Position numbers and translations under genes: made by a program. A stretch of DNA of 64,000 bases from Rhodococcus rhodnii. GTDB lineage: Bacteria > Actinomycetota > Actinomycetes > Mycobacteriales > Pseudonocardiaceae. The notes below the pieces were generated by a model, which worked only from the letters and a program-made list of their open reading frames with translations, was not told where the DNA came from and made no database searches. Below are positions 1 to 7,557 of this stretch, one piece after another; position 1 is the stretch's first letter, and each line of letters opens with the position of its first letter. The stretch covers positions 1 through 64,000 of the forward strand of contig JOAA01000011.1 of NCBI GenBank assembly GCA_000720375.1, written 5' to 3'.

Positions 1-2
1 AG

Positions 3-53
3 GCATTGAACACGCTCGCCATGTACTACGGCGACCGCCTCAACGTTCAGTAA
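3..53 (+). CDS. 3' end of an unidentified gene, truncated by the window edge
   Basis: Seventeen codons, the last a TAA stop, read A-L-N-T-L-A-M-Y-Y-G-D-R-L-N-V-Q. Codon choice (mostly G or C in third position) suits a real coding tail in this genome, and non-coding repeat-type sequence follows directly. The fragment is too short to identify a family, so no function is proposed. Confidence 0.35.
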   Translation, partial: ALNTLAMYYGDRLNVQ

Positions 54-505
54 TCGACAGGACGATCACACCATCGCCCACAAGATCGCTGACACTCCCC
101 CCGACGCCATTCTATCGGGGATATGGGCTGGTCAAGGGGGTTACTGGGCGGTTGTGGACAACTGGATTTGCGAACGGACCGTTCGCGCGTTCAAGGTTTG
201 CGATCACGGGTGGCGGCCGTTTTGCGTTGGTGGATCAAGGTGTAGGCGGTGGGAAGCGGCTCGGCAGGTCTGGATCGGCTATTCGAGGGTCAAGCAGTGG
301 TGGGCTGCTGCCCGTGCGGACTCGGGCCTGGGGAGGTTTCGGGCGTGGGGCCGCCGGATCGGGGTCGGCGAGGTCGGGTTGGCGCCGCCGGGTGGGGGTT
401 GGCGCGCGGTAGAGGTTGGCACGCGGTGGAGTTGGCACGGTTTCTTAGCTGCAACCATCCCCGCAGACCGCCGGGTGGACGGGAATGGCGGCAAACTGGC
501 TTGGT
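54..505. other. Intergenic region holding a DnaA-box repeat
   Basis: About 450 bases with no convincing gene. The left part (93-186) is copy 1 of a dispersed repeat described separately. The rest is G-rich with no ribosome-binding site and no recognisable protein on either strand. The minus-strand gene at 506-1708 ends at its right edge, so its transcript probably terminates here, but no clear hairpin with a T-run is visible. Confidence 0.5.
93..186 (+). repeat. Dispersed intergenic repeat, copy 1 (DnaA box plus palindrome)
   Basis: Order of parts: a C-rich block (93-102), TCTATCGGGGATATGGGC (111-128), GGTCAAGGGGG, a perfect DnaA box on the minus strand (TGTGGACAA at 153-161, reverse complement TTGTCCACA), then the perfect palindrome GCGAACGGACCGTTCGC (170-186). 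The same order recurs at 22941-23050 and 23417-23496, and inverted without the full palindrome at 4847-4941. Confidence 0.75.
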
Positions 506-1708
506 TCAGCCGAAGTTGACGGCTTCGCCTCGGTAGGTCGGGACCGTTCGTTCGATTCGGTCGCCTCGGATCAGGTGGTACTCCTGGAAGCGCTCAGCCA
601 GTTCGCCTGCCTTGGAGTGCCGCATCCAGACTCGGTCGCCGAGCTTGAGGCTGTCCGCCGCCGCACCCACGACGGGAGTCTGCACCTCACCGGCCCCCTC
701 AAGCCCGATGAGCTTGAGGCCCTCGGGCAAGAACGGCTGTGGCAGCCGGTCAGGCGTGCCAGTCCCTGATGCGACATATCCGCCTGCGAACAGCGTGGCG
801 ATCCGCGGCGCTGGCCGCCGAACCACGGACAGCGCATAGAAAGCCGCGGGCCGTGGGGTGAAACCGCGGTAGCTGTCGAACAGCCACGGGCCGATCAATC
901 CTGAGCCTGCCGCCAACTCTGTCACCGAGGGGTCCGCTGAGGTCAATTCGAGGCTGCCGGTGCCGCCGCCGTTCACGAACTCAAGCTCCGCCACCCCACG
1001 GATCGCGGCGATCGCGGCGCTTCGGCGCTTGATCAGTTCTGGGCCTGAGCGGCGTTGCATCCAGGCGATGACCGCGCCTTTCACCGGGTTTCCCGGTGGG
1101 TTGTCGCCGAGGCCAGCGATCTGGCCTTCGTAGGACATCACTCCGACCAGCGAAAAGCCTGGGCGGCGGACGATTTCCGCCGCCAGCCGTGCTGCTTGGC
1201 GTGGGGTGCGGATCGGTGAGCGGCGAGTTCCCACATAGACGCCTGGCAATGGGCGCCATGCCGCGTCGAATTCCAGACAGATCCGAATCTTGGGATGATC
1301 CACGCCAAGGGCCGCGTCGATCAGGTCCAGGTGCGCGGTCGAGTCGGCGATGACCGAGACGACTCGGGCGGCTTCCGGGTCTGCGGCCAGATCACGGAGT
1401 GCGGCATGGTCTGTTGTCGGGTAGGCGACCAGGATGTCGGTGTTCGCCAGCGGTGTATCGCGCCATTTGCGGGTCAGCCACAACGCCTCGCGCAGCGAGT
1501 ACGCCATCACGCCTTGGTAGCCGGGCATGCCGAGGGCGCGCTCCAGCAGGTAGGTGCACCGGATGGATTTGCTGGCCACTCGGATCGGCCGGCCATGGGC
1601 ACGCCGGACGAGCTCTTTCGCGTTGGCGTCGAACGCGTCCAGGTCCACCACGGCGAAGGGGGGATCGAGTCCCTTGGTGGCGGTGTCCAAGTCGGCCTGC
1701 TGGGTCAC
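506..1708 (-). CDS. Amino acid deaminase/aldolase-type PLP enzyme (alanine racemase N-terminal fold)
   Basis: A 400-aa protein with a GTG start (VTQQADLDT). The N-terminal F-A-V-V-D-L-D-A-F-D segment and the following V-A-S-K-S-I-R stretch fit the fold-type III PLP barrel shared by alanine racemases and D-threonine aldolases; the lysine of that stretch is the likely PLP Schiff-base residue. The motif FVNGGGTGSLE (central to C-terminal) fits the phosphate-binding side of the barrel. Length and layout match proteins annotated as amino acid deaminase/aldolase in actinomycetes. The true substrate cannot be read from sequence. A TACTGT element lies six bases before the GTG, so the mRNA may be leaderless. 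It is divergent from the lactone oxidase gene, sharing an 88-bp control region with an inverted repeat. Confidence 0.75.
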   Translation of the reverse strand: MTQQADLDTATKGLDPPFAVVDLDAFDANAKELVRRAHGRPIRVASKSIRCTYLLERALGMPGYQGVMAYSLREALWLTRKWRDTPLANTDILVAYPTTDHAALRDLAADPEAARVVSVIADSTAHLDLIDAALGVDHPKIRICLEFDAAWRPLPGVYVGTRRSPIRTPRQAARLAAEIVRRPGFSLVGVMSYEGQIAGLGDNPPGNPVKGAVIAWMQRRSGPELIKRRSAAIAAIRGVAELEFVNGGGTGSLELTSADPSVTELAAGSGLIGPWLFDSYRGFTPRPAAFYALSVVRRPAPRIATLFAGGYVASGTGTPDRLPQPFLPEGLKLIGLEGAGEVQTPVVGAAADSLKLGDRVWMRHSKAGELAERFQEYHLIRGDRIERTVPTYRGEAVNFG

Positions 1709-1739
1709 ACCACCACAGTACGTCGATTTCGGTTGAAAT

Positions 1740-1754
1740 GTGAATAGAATTCAC
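1740..1754. promoter_or_regulatory. Operator-like inverted repeat in a divergent promoter
   Basis: GTGAATAGAATTCAC is a perfect 6-bp inverted repeat with a 3-bp spacer, AT-rich in a GC-rich genome. It contains TAGAAT (1745-1750), a plausible -10 box for the rightward oxidase gene. It lies about 30 bp upstream of the leftward GTG start, next to a possible -35 (TTCACA) for that gene. A repressor bound here would control both genes. No regulator gene is adjacent. Confidence 0.45.
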
Positions 1755-1796
1755 TTACGGTGTGTCGAACACCCTGCCGCGGAAGGCCTTGCGTCT

Positions 1797-3134
1797 ATGA
1801 CTGCTCTGAAGACCAGCGCTGACGGTCAGATCCGGTGGACGAACTGGGCGCGCACCGAGATCGCCGCCCCGGCCACGTTGTCCAGGCCAGCCAGCGTCGA
1901 GCAGATCAGTGATGCCATCAGCACCGCCCGAGCCAGGAAGCTGCCGGTCAAGGCGCTCGGCACGGGCCACTCCTTCACCGCCATCGCCGCCGCACACGCG
2001 AGCGCGGCCATCGACCTGTCCGGTTGGACCGGGGTCGAGTCGGCCGACATCGAGTCCGGTCTGGTCACCGTTCGCGCCGGGACCACGATCAAGCAGCTCA
2101 ACGCCGCGCTGGACCGGCTCGGCCTCGCCATGATCAACCTCGGCGACATCGACGCCCAGACCATTTCCGGCGCCATCTCGACCGGAACGCACGGCACTGG
2201 CGCCAAGCTCGGCGGTATCGCGACCCAGGTCGCCGCGTTGCAGCTCGTGTTGGCCGACGGTTCCGTTGTCTCCTGTTCGGCTGATGAGCGGCCGGAGTTG
2301 TTCTACGCGGCACGTGTTGGGCTTGGCGCTCTCGGCGTGATCACCACGGTGACCTTGCGTTGCGAGCGTTCTTTCTGCCTGCAGGCTGACGAACGACCGG
2401 TGCCGCTTGAGGAAGTGATCGAACAGCTGGACGAGCTGATCACCGGTCACGACCACATGGAGTTCTACTGGTTCCCATACGGTCGCAAGGCTTTAGTGAA
2501 GCGTAATGACCGGCTACCGCTCGACGCGGCAGTACGACCGCTCAGCCGACCGCGGCAGTTCTTCGAGTACACGCTGATGGAAAACGTCGTGTTCGACGCG
2601 GTGTGCCGGATCGGCCGAGCGGTGCCGAAGTTGGTCGAGCCGCTGAACAGGCTGTCGTCCACCGCGTTGTCGCCGCGGGCTTACAGCGACTGGTCGCACC
2701 GGGTCTTCGTGACCATGCGCAATGTGCGGTTCGTCGAGTCGGAGTACGCGGTGCCCAGGGAGTCTCTGGTCGATGTGCTCAACGAGCTGCGGGCGATGGT
2801 CCTGACCTTGCGGGATCCGGTGATGCTGCCGGTCGAGATCCGGGTGGCGGCGGCCGACGACATCTGGATGTCCACGGCGTACCAACGGGATTCGGCGTAC
2901 TTCGCGATCCACCAGTACCCGGGAATGCCGTATCGGGAGTACTTCGACGCCTTTGAGAAGATCGTCGCGCAGGTCGGCGGGCGTCCGCACTGGGGCAAGA
3001 TGCACAGCTTGGACGCCGCCGCGCTGCGGGAGCTCTACCCCAGGTTCGAGGATTTCCGCCGCGTGCGCGCCGAGGTCGACCCGGATCGGGTGTTCCGCAA
3101 CGCCTACTTGGAGCGCGTGCTGGATTTGACCTGA
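1797..3134 (+). CDS. FAD-linked sugar-1,4-lactone oxidase (D-arabinono/L-gulono-lactone oxidase family)
   Basis: A 445-aa flavoprotein of the vanillyl-alcohol-oxidase superfamily. The N-terminal FAD domain has the pyrophosphate-loop motif GTGHSFT; the His of this motif is the usual covalent flavin site in the family. STGTHGTG follows, and the C-terminal aldonolactone oxidase signature HWGKMHSL is present. The ATG at 1797 was chosen because GGAAGG lies about 10 bases upstream and homology begins just after it; an upstream in-frame ATG at 1740 overlaps the operator-like repeat. The family oxidises aldono-1,4-lactones, or acts as a dehydrogenase. The exact sugar is unknown. It is convergent with the next gene, with a 31-bp overlap of coding ends. 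Confidence 0.85.
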   Translation: MTALKTSADGQIRWTNWARTEIAAPATLSRPASVEQISDAISTARARKLPVKALGTGHSFTAIAAAHASAAIDLSGWTGVESADIESGLVTVRAGTTIKQLNAALDRLGLAMINLGDIDAQTISGAISTGTHGTGAKLGGIATQVAALQLVLADGSVVSCSADERPELFYAARVGLGALGVITTVTLRCERSFCLQADERPVPLEEVIEQLDELITGHDHMEFYWFPYGRKALVKRNDRLPLDAAVRPLSRPRQFFEYTLMENVVFDAVCRIGRAVPKLVEPLNRLSSTALSPRAYSDWSHRVFVTMRNVRFVESEYAVPRESLVDVLNELRAMVLTLRDPVMLPVEIRVAAADDIWMSTAYQRDSAYFAIHQYPGMPYREYFDAFEKIVAQVGGRPHWGKMHSLDAAALRELYPRFEDFRRVRAEVDPDRVFRNAYLERVLDLT

Positions 3135-3775
3135 CTGATCGCGATGTCGATCGGCGTCGGCCCCTTGGCCAGCTCCAGGGTTAGCCCGATGGTGTCGTTG
3201 TCGTCGAGCAGTCCGACCAGGACCGCGGCGACTTCTTCGCGCGGCACTTTGCCGGGCGGGACTTGGAAATCGAGGTTGACCAGGCCGGTTGCCGGTTCGT
3301 CCGTCAGGTGCGCCGGGCGCAGGATGGTCCAGTCGAGGTCACGCGACCGTAGGTCTTCCTCCGCGGCGGCTTTTGCCTTGAGGTAGATGCGGAAGACCTC
3401 GTCGACCGACGGGTCGTCGGCGCGGTCCAGTCCGTACGAGCTGATCTGGATGAACCGCCGGACTCCGGCGATCTCGGCGGCTTGGGCGAACAGGACCGCT
3501 GCGGCGCGGTCGACGGTGTCTTTTCGCTCGGCTCCACTGCCGGGCCCGGCTCCTGCCGCGAAAACCGCGGCGTCCGCGCCGTCGAGCACCTTGGCAACCT
3601 CGTCGGCGCCTGCCTGCTCCAGATCGAGCACAACCGGTTCGGCGCCTACTTCGCGCAGGTCATCTGCCTGCGCGGGATTGCGGATCAAGCCAACCGGTTC
3701 ATCACCACGGGTCGAGAGGAAACGTTCGAGGTAAAGAGCGATCTTGCCGTGTCCACCGGCGATGACAACTCGCAT
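3104..3775 (-). CDS. NAD(P)H-binding atypical short-chain dehydrogenase (YwnB/SDR_a5-like)
   Basis: A 223-aa protein starting M-R-V-V-I-A-G-G-H-G-K-I-A, a glycine-rich Rossmann motif close to GxxGxxA at the N-terminus, typical of atypical SDRs. The sequence ISSYGLDRAD in the middle resembles the strand-4 region where classical members carry catalytic Ser and Tyr. The C-terminal R-P-A-H-L-T-D-E segment is common in YwnB-like NAD(P)H-binding proteins. These act as oxidoreductases or redox sensors; substrate unknown. It overlaps the 3' end of the lactone oxidase gene convergently, so both transcripts share antisense ends. Confidence 0.75.
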   Translation of the reverse strand: MRVVIAGGHGKIALYLERFLSTRGDEPVGLIRNPAQADDLREVGAEPVVLDLEQAGADEVAKVLDGADAAVFAAGAGPGSGAERKDTVDRAAAVLFAQAAEIAGVRRFIQISSYGLDRADDPSVDEVFRIYLKAKAAAEEDLRSRDLDWTILRPAHLTDEPATGLVNLDFQVPPGKVPREEVAAVLVGLLDDNDTIGLTLELAKGPTPIDIAISQVKSSTRSK

Positions 3776-3799
3776 GCGGACCAGCGTAGGCCGGTTCGG

Positions 3800-4405
3800 T
3801 CAGGCCGACAGAACTCGCTCGTAGGCGACCTCGTTGACCCACCGGGACACCGCGTCGATGCCGGCGGTGACCTTGTCGTCGCGACCGGGCAGGTCCAGCT
3901 CGACGCCGTTGTCCGGGTCGGCGCTGACCACGGCGACGCCGTAGTTACGGGCCCGCGGCAAGCAGTTCGCCAGGTAGTCGTGCGTCAGAACGACTGACGA
4001 GGGAACGACCATCGCGGTGTCGCCGTAGCGAGCGAACGGTGCCAGCGCGGCCAGACCGGTCCGCCAGTGCCGCGAAACCGCCAGCACACCGACAATCCGC
4101 ACGGCCGCGGCGGGCACCTGGCCCGCGAACTCCGGCCAGACCCACGTGGAAACGGTGGCGCGGTCGGTGACCGGTGCCTGGCCGAGGCAGATGCGCTCGG
4201 CGTGCGCGTCGGGCAGGAGTTCAGCGACAAGCGAAACCCGACGGCCGAGCAGCGTCATCGGGGGGAGCGCCACACCCGGCCAGCCGAGCTGGGCGACGGC
4301 CGCGGATGCGAGCTCGTCATCTGGGGCGGGAAGCTCGACGGCGGACGGAATGGGCAGTGAAGCCGCGTCCTGAGTCACTGCCATGCGCCCTGGAATGCCG
4401 GTCAC
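3800..4405 (-). CDS. Conserved hypothetical protein
   Basis: A 201-aa protein I do not recognise. The GTG at 4405 is favoured by GGAGG nine bases upstream; an internal ATG at 4384 is the alternative. It has no signal peptide and no membrane segment. The N-terminal 40 residues are Ala/Pro-rich. The rest is well-folded-looking sequence with Trp-rich patches (VSTWVWPEF, SRHWRTGLAAL) and a C-terminal acidic-basic tail. It lies 24 bp downstream of the SDR gene's start on the same strand, so it is the upstream neighbour in a likely two-gene unit. Confidence 0.6.
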   Translation of the reverse strand: MTGIPGRMAVTQDAASLPIPSAVELPAPDDELASAAVAQLGWPGVALPPMTLLGRRVSLVAELLPDAHAERICLGQAPVTDRATVSTWVWPEFAGQVPAAAVRIVGVLAVSRHWRTGLAALAPFARYGDTAMVVPSSVVLTHDYLANCLPRARNYGVAVVSADPDNGVELDLPGRDDKVTAGIDAVSRWVNEVAYERVLSA

Positions 4406-4664
4406 GAAGCCCCGCCTCCTTCGACTCGACCGTGTCCCTTGGTGGTCACGGGCCGAACTGGTACATGGAATTTGGTACCAGCTGCGCCAGCCCCACGGAT
4501 CTCCATTCCGCTCTCCGGCGACCAACGGCGCCGAGCGGTCGGTGACCGGTCGGTGAGCCGCCAGCCGACTTCAGCCGGGCGATGCGGCCGTCCGGGTGAG
4601 ACAAAGACGGGCGGTCCCCCACCGCAAGCACAGCCAGTAAAAGTGACCCCCGCCACAATTGAGT

Positions 4665-4684
4665 GAATTACAAGCCTGTAATTC
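4665..4684. promoter_or_regulatory. Perfect AT-rich palindrome, operator candidate
   Basis: GAATTACA-AGCC-TGTAATTC is a perfect 8-bp inverted repeat with a 4-bp spacer, next to the AT-rich ACAATTGAGTG. It lies about 260 bp upstream of the minus-strand gene starting at 4405. Length and symmetry fit a dimeric TetR- or GntR-type operator. The controlled gene is uncertain. Confidence 0.45.
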
Positions 4685-4846
4685 CCTGCCCCAAAGGGTC
4701 GAATTTCGCGCCAAACATCACATCCCCCCGGCGAGCCACCTTGCAAATCCCACGATGCCTTCGCTCGAACGTGCGAGCCAAAAACAAACACACCCCGCGA
4801 CCAAACACCTGATCCCGACCCTCACATTTAACCGAAGGGATCATCG

Positions 4847-4941
4847 GCGAATCCAGTTGTCCACAACCCCCGCCAACCCCATTGACCAGCCACTATGCCC
4901 GATAGACTGGGCTCGGGGTCGCCCCCCGGGAGTGGTGGGGG
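4847..4941 (-). repeat. Dispersed intergenic repeat, copy 2 (inverted)
   Basis: Read on the minus strand it aligns with the copy at 22941-23050: CCCACCACTCCCGGGGGG, CGACCCC, AGTCTATCGGG, GGTCAA, then the DnaA box. On the plus strand the box reads TTGTCCACA at 4857-4865. Where the other copies carry the CGAACGG palindrome this copy has a degenerate CGCCGATGATC. Confidence 0.7.
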
Positions 4942-5080
4942 CTGCTTGGGGGTGGGGATGTTGGCTGCCTGCAGTGGGGCTGGTCAAGGCGTCGAGGTGG
5001 AGATGGCTCCGGGGTGGGGGCAACCCAAGGATGTGCACTTCAGAGCAGTAGGTCACCGTCGTCCGCTACTGCCTTCGCAC

Positions 5081-5490
5081 GAAGCCGCAAACCCACTGGT
5101 GAAAGACCAGCGCAACCAAGGCTGGAAGCCCGCCCGGTAGAGATGAAGAACTCGGCTGGGCAAGGAACCGAGATCACAAATGTGCGCCACAGCACAAATC
5201 CACTGATCGAAGCCCAGGCAACCGCCACTGGAAGGCGAGAACTCCCACACCGTGATGACCAAGAGCCGCGGCCGGACAAGCCACCAACGGGAAGGGTCGC
5301 CGCAGGCCTCGAAGCCACAAAACCGCTGGTCCAAGCCCATTGGAAGCCGAGAAGCCCCACGCCGCCGAAGCGGAGGGACTCCCCAACAAGCCCTCAACGA
5401 GAAAGGGCGACGAAGACGCCCAGGTTTTGCGGCGAAGCCGCAAAACCGCTGGTAAAAGCGCAAAGCAATCAGCGCTGGAAAGCAAGAAGC
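5081..5490. repeat. Array of four degenerate repeat units downstream of tRNA-Leu
   Basis: Units begin near 5081, 5191, 5311 and 5434, spaced 110-123 bp. The shared core is GAAGCCGCAAAACCGCTGGT, then roughly AAAGCCCA, then a second shared piece GCTGGAAGC followed by GAAG. The last unit is preceded by a perfect hairpin GGTTTTGCGGC-GAA-GCCGCAAAACC (5423-5447). Unit spacing is not a multiple of three throughout, which argues against a repeat protein. Confidence 0.5.
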
Positions 5491-5505
5491 CGAACCGTGG
5501 GGGGT

Positions 5506-5582
5506 TTGGGGGGCTCGGCCCCCCAATATTATGACGAGACGCTCCTGGCGAAGGTTGCGAAGCAACCGAGCAAGGAGCGTCT
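5506..5582 (-). repeat. Two-hairpin tRNA trailer element (tRNA-Leu copy)
   Basis: Read in the tRNA direction (minus strand): hairpin 1 has outer arms AGACGCTCCT / AGGAGCGTCT (5573-5582 and 5537-5546) and inner GGTTGC-TTC-GCAACC (5553-5567). Then comes CGTCATAATATT, then hairpin 2, TTGGGGGG with CCCCCCAA (5506-5526). Related copies follow tRNA-Ala and tRNA-Ile. It may act as processing or termination structure; function unproven. Confidence 0.6.
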
Positions 5583-5592
5583 AAGCGTCTCG

Positions 5593-5675
5593 TGGGCGAG
5601 GAGGGAGTTGAACCCTCACGTCCTTTCGGACACACGGACCTGAACCGTGCGCGTCTGCCATTCCGCCACTCGCCC
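5593..5675 (-). tRNA. tRNA-Leu (anticodon CAG)
   Basis: An 83-nt cloverleaf with acceptor stem GGGCGAG/CTCGCCC, a D-arm, anticodon stem CACGG/CCGTG with loop TTCAGGT (anticodon CAG), a class-II variable arm (TGTCC-GAAA-GGACG) and a T-arm GAGGG-TTCAACT-CCCTC. CCA is not encoded (ACG follows). A TACGCT -10-like element lies at 5691-5696 on the same strand. In mycobacteria a Leu tRNA also borders fhaA. Confidence 0.95.
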
Positions 5676-5801
5676 TGAAGTGACCGCGGAAGCGTAGCAC
5701 GGGGTTTGGGGTCAGTTTGCAGGGGGTTGGAACATCCCGGTGTCTCTCGGGCCGCGCCCGGATACGATCGGGGAAGGAGCGTACGTGTGGAGGGATGATC
5801 C

Positions 5802-7016
5802 GTGGGCCTCGTGCAGCGCTTCGAGCGCCGGCTCGAAGGCATCGTGGGTAATACCTTCGCGCGTGTGTTCGGTGGCAACGTCGTGCCACAGGAGGTCGCG
5901 CAGGCGCTTCAGCGAGAGAGTGAGGACAACATCCGTGAGTTGGCCGGCGGCAGGCTGCTGGCTCCCAACCACTACGTCGTGCAGTTGGGGCAGGCGGACC
6001 ATGACCGGCTCGCAGTGGATGAGGAACGCATCATCACGCTGCTCACGGACGTCATCTCGGAGAATCTCGCGGAGCACGGGTGGGACACCTATGGTGACGT
6101 CGTAGTCTCCCTGGAGCGCTCCGACGCGCTGCACACCGGACAGTTCCGAACACGCTCGTCCGTCGACCCTGACGTAAGCCGACGGCCGGCATCACCTCGC
6201 AACGCAGGAGACCGATCCATGAGCCAGCCTCCCGGCTACGGCCAACCGCCTGAGGGTGACCCGTACGGCCAGCAAGGCCAGTACGGATACGGCCAAGGTC
6301 AATACGGCAACGATCAGAACTACGGCCAGCAGCCCCCGCAGCAGCAAGGTGGCTACGACCAGGGTTATGGCCAGCAACAGGGTTACGGCCAGCAGGGCTA
6401 TGACCAGGGCTACGGTCAGCAGCAGGGCGGGTACGACCAGGGTTATGGCCAGCAGGGCGGCTACGGCCAGCCCGGCGGATATGACCAGGGCTACGGCCAA
6501 CCCCCGCAGCAGGGCGGCGGCTATGACCAGGGTTATGGCCAGCAGGGCGGCTACGGCCAGCCCGGCGGGTACGACCAGGGCTATGGCCAGCAGCCCGGCG
6601 GTTATCCGCAGCAGGGTGGCTACGGTCAGCAAGGCGGCTACGGCCAGCCTGACCCATACGGTCAGCAAGGCGACCCGTATGGCCAGCAGGGATATGCGCC
6701 GCCTGCCGTCCAGACCGGGCCCCGTCAGCTGTCGGCGAGCCTGCAGCTTGATGACGGTTCGAACCGCACGTATTCGCTGAAGCAGGGCGGAAACGTGGTG
6801 GGCCGTGGTCAGGACGCGGACTTCCGGCTGCCCGACACCGGTGTTTCCCGTCGTCACCTCGAGATCACGTGGGATGGCCAGAGTGCCACACTTGCGGACC
6901 TCGGTTCGACGAACGGCACCACGGTGAACGGCACTCCGGTGCAGACGTGGCAGCTGGCTGACGGCGACGTCATCCGCATCGGTCACTCGTCCCTAGTGTT
7001 CCGCACCCAGGGCTGA
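5802..7016 (+). CDS. fhaA: FHA-domain protein FhaA (DUF3662 plus Gly/Tyr/Gln repeats plus FHA)
   Basis: A 404-aa cytosolic adaptor. Residues 1-120 form the DUF3662 domain found only in FhaA proteins. Residues about 140-310 are a low-complexity region built from [18 protein letters not shown] units. The last 85 residues are an FHA phosphothreonine-binding domain with [18 protein letters not shown] and [10 protein letters not shown]. In mycobacteria FhaA binds the phosphorylated pseudokinase domain linked to MurJ and restrains peptidoglycan precursor export; that partner is encoded at 56519-58126. The GTG start has GGAGGG seven bases upstream. It is first in the run fhaA-fhaB-pstP-rodA-pbpA-pknA-pknB. 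The repeat tract is far longer than the linker I would expect, and is also repetitive at DNA level. Confidence 0.95.
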   Translation: MGLVQRFERRLEGIVGNTFARVFGGNVVPQEVAQALQRESEDNIRELAGGRLLAPNHYVVQLGQADHDRLAVDEERIITLLTDVISENLAEHGWDTYGDVVVSLERSDALHTGQFRTRSSVDPDVSRRPASPRNAGDRSMSQPPGYGQPPEGDPYGQQGQYGYGQGQYGNDQNYGQQPPQQQGGYDQGYGQQQGYGQQGYDQGYGQQQGGYDQGYGQQGGYGQPGGYDQGYGQPPQQGGGYDQGYGQQGGYGQPGGYDQGYGQQPGGYPQQGGYGQQGGYGQPDPYGQQGDPYGQQGYAPPAVQTGPRQLSASLQLDDGSNRTYSLKQGGNVVGRGQDADFRLPDTGVSRRHLEITWDGQSATLADLGSTNGTTVNGTPVQTWQLADGDVIRIGHSSLVFRTQG

Positions 7017-7034
7017 CGTTCAGTCGTTCGCAGG

Positions 7035-7061
7035 GCTTGAATACAGTCTCTGTATTCAAGC
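7035..7061. promoter_or_regulatory. Perfect 12-bp inverted repeat between fhaA and fhaB
   Basis: GCTTGAATACAG-TCT-CTGTATTCAAGC, with 12-bp arms and a 3-bp loop, is the only AT-rich stretch between the two genes. There is no T-run after it, so it is either an operator or an RNA hairpin that reduces read-through or protects the fhaA mRNA end. It lies 38 bp before the fhaB start. Confidence 0.55.
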
Positions 7062-7098
7062 GGTGTCGGCTGCGATTTTCAGGGAGCGGTCACAACAG

Positions 7099-7557
7099 GT
7101 GCCAGAGCTGGTGATGCAGTTGACCAGAGCAGGGTTTCTCGTCCTGCTCTGGTTGTTCGTGGTTGCCGCGCTGAGGATCGTGCGCTCGGATCTGTACGCG
7201 GCGTCCGGGTTGAAGGTCGGGATCCCCGGGTTCCGCCGGGACAAGTCCGGCAAGGGGCGGGGTAAGGCGCCGCGACAGCTCGTGGTGACCCACGGCGCGC
7301 TCGCGGGTACGCGGATCTCGTTGGACGGACGGCCGATCATGATCGGCCGCGCCGATGATTCCACGCTTGTGCTGGACGACGACTACGCGTCGACCCGGCA
7401 CGCGCGGATCTCGCTGCGCGGGACCGACTGGTATGTCGAGGATCTGGGGTCGACGAACGGCACGTACCTGGATCGCGCGAAGGTGACGGCGCCCATGCGG
7501 GTGCCGCTGGGGGTTCCTATCCGCATCGGCAAGACGGTGATTGAGCTGCGCTCATGA
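7099..7557 (+). CDS. fhaB: Membrane-anchored FHA-domain protein FhaB (FipA)
   Basis: A 152-aa protein. The GTG at 7099 was chosen because the N-terminus VPELVMQLTRAGFLVLLWLF matches the family start; it includes a membrane segment (about residues 8-27). A basic linker follows, then a C-terminal FHA domain (IMIGRADDSTLVL, STRHARISL, GSTNGTYLD). In mycobacteria FhaB/FipA helps recruit the division and elongation machinery under PknA/PknB control. AGGGAG lies 12 bases upstream. The stop overlaps the pstP start (ATGA), so the two are translationally coupled. Confidence 0.93.
   Translation: MPELVMQLTRAGFLVLLWLFVVAALRIVRSDLYAASGLKVGIPGFRRDKSGKGRGKAPRQLVVTHGALAGTRISLDGRPIMIGRADDSTLVLDDDYASTRHARISLRGTDWYVEDLGSTNGTYLDRAKVTAPMRVPLGVPIRIGKTVIELRS

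Larger units (their letters stand above)
4406..5592. other. 1.2-kb non-coding region with an operator-like palindrome and three kinds of repeat
   Basis: No supported gene. Contents from left to right: the control region of the minus-strand gene ending near 4440; a perfect palindrome at 4665-4684; an inverted copy of the dispersed DnaA-box repeat at 4847-4941; four degenerate copies of a roughly 50-bp unit at 5081-5490; and a two-hairpin trailer element (5506-5582) just 3' of tRNA-Leu. Open frames crossing it consist of repeat-derived, low-complexity Arg/Pro/Ser-rich peptide. Confidence 0.6.

Noticed and set aside
4402..4791. Minus-strand 129-codon frame upstream of the 3800-4405 gene
   Set aside because: Cys/Gly-rich with no domain; it overlaps the control region and the palindrome, and the ribosome-binding site supports the downstream GTG instead.
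5081..5490. Possible CRISPR array
   Set aside because: Units are degenerate, about 50 bp, with spacers of uneven length that also resemble each other; no cas gene in the window.
5014..5643. Frame running through the repeat array into tRNA-Leu
   Set aside because: It includes tRNA sequence and repeat units and ends within the tRNA, so it cannot be a gene.
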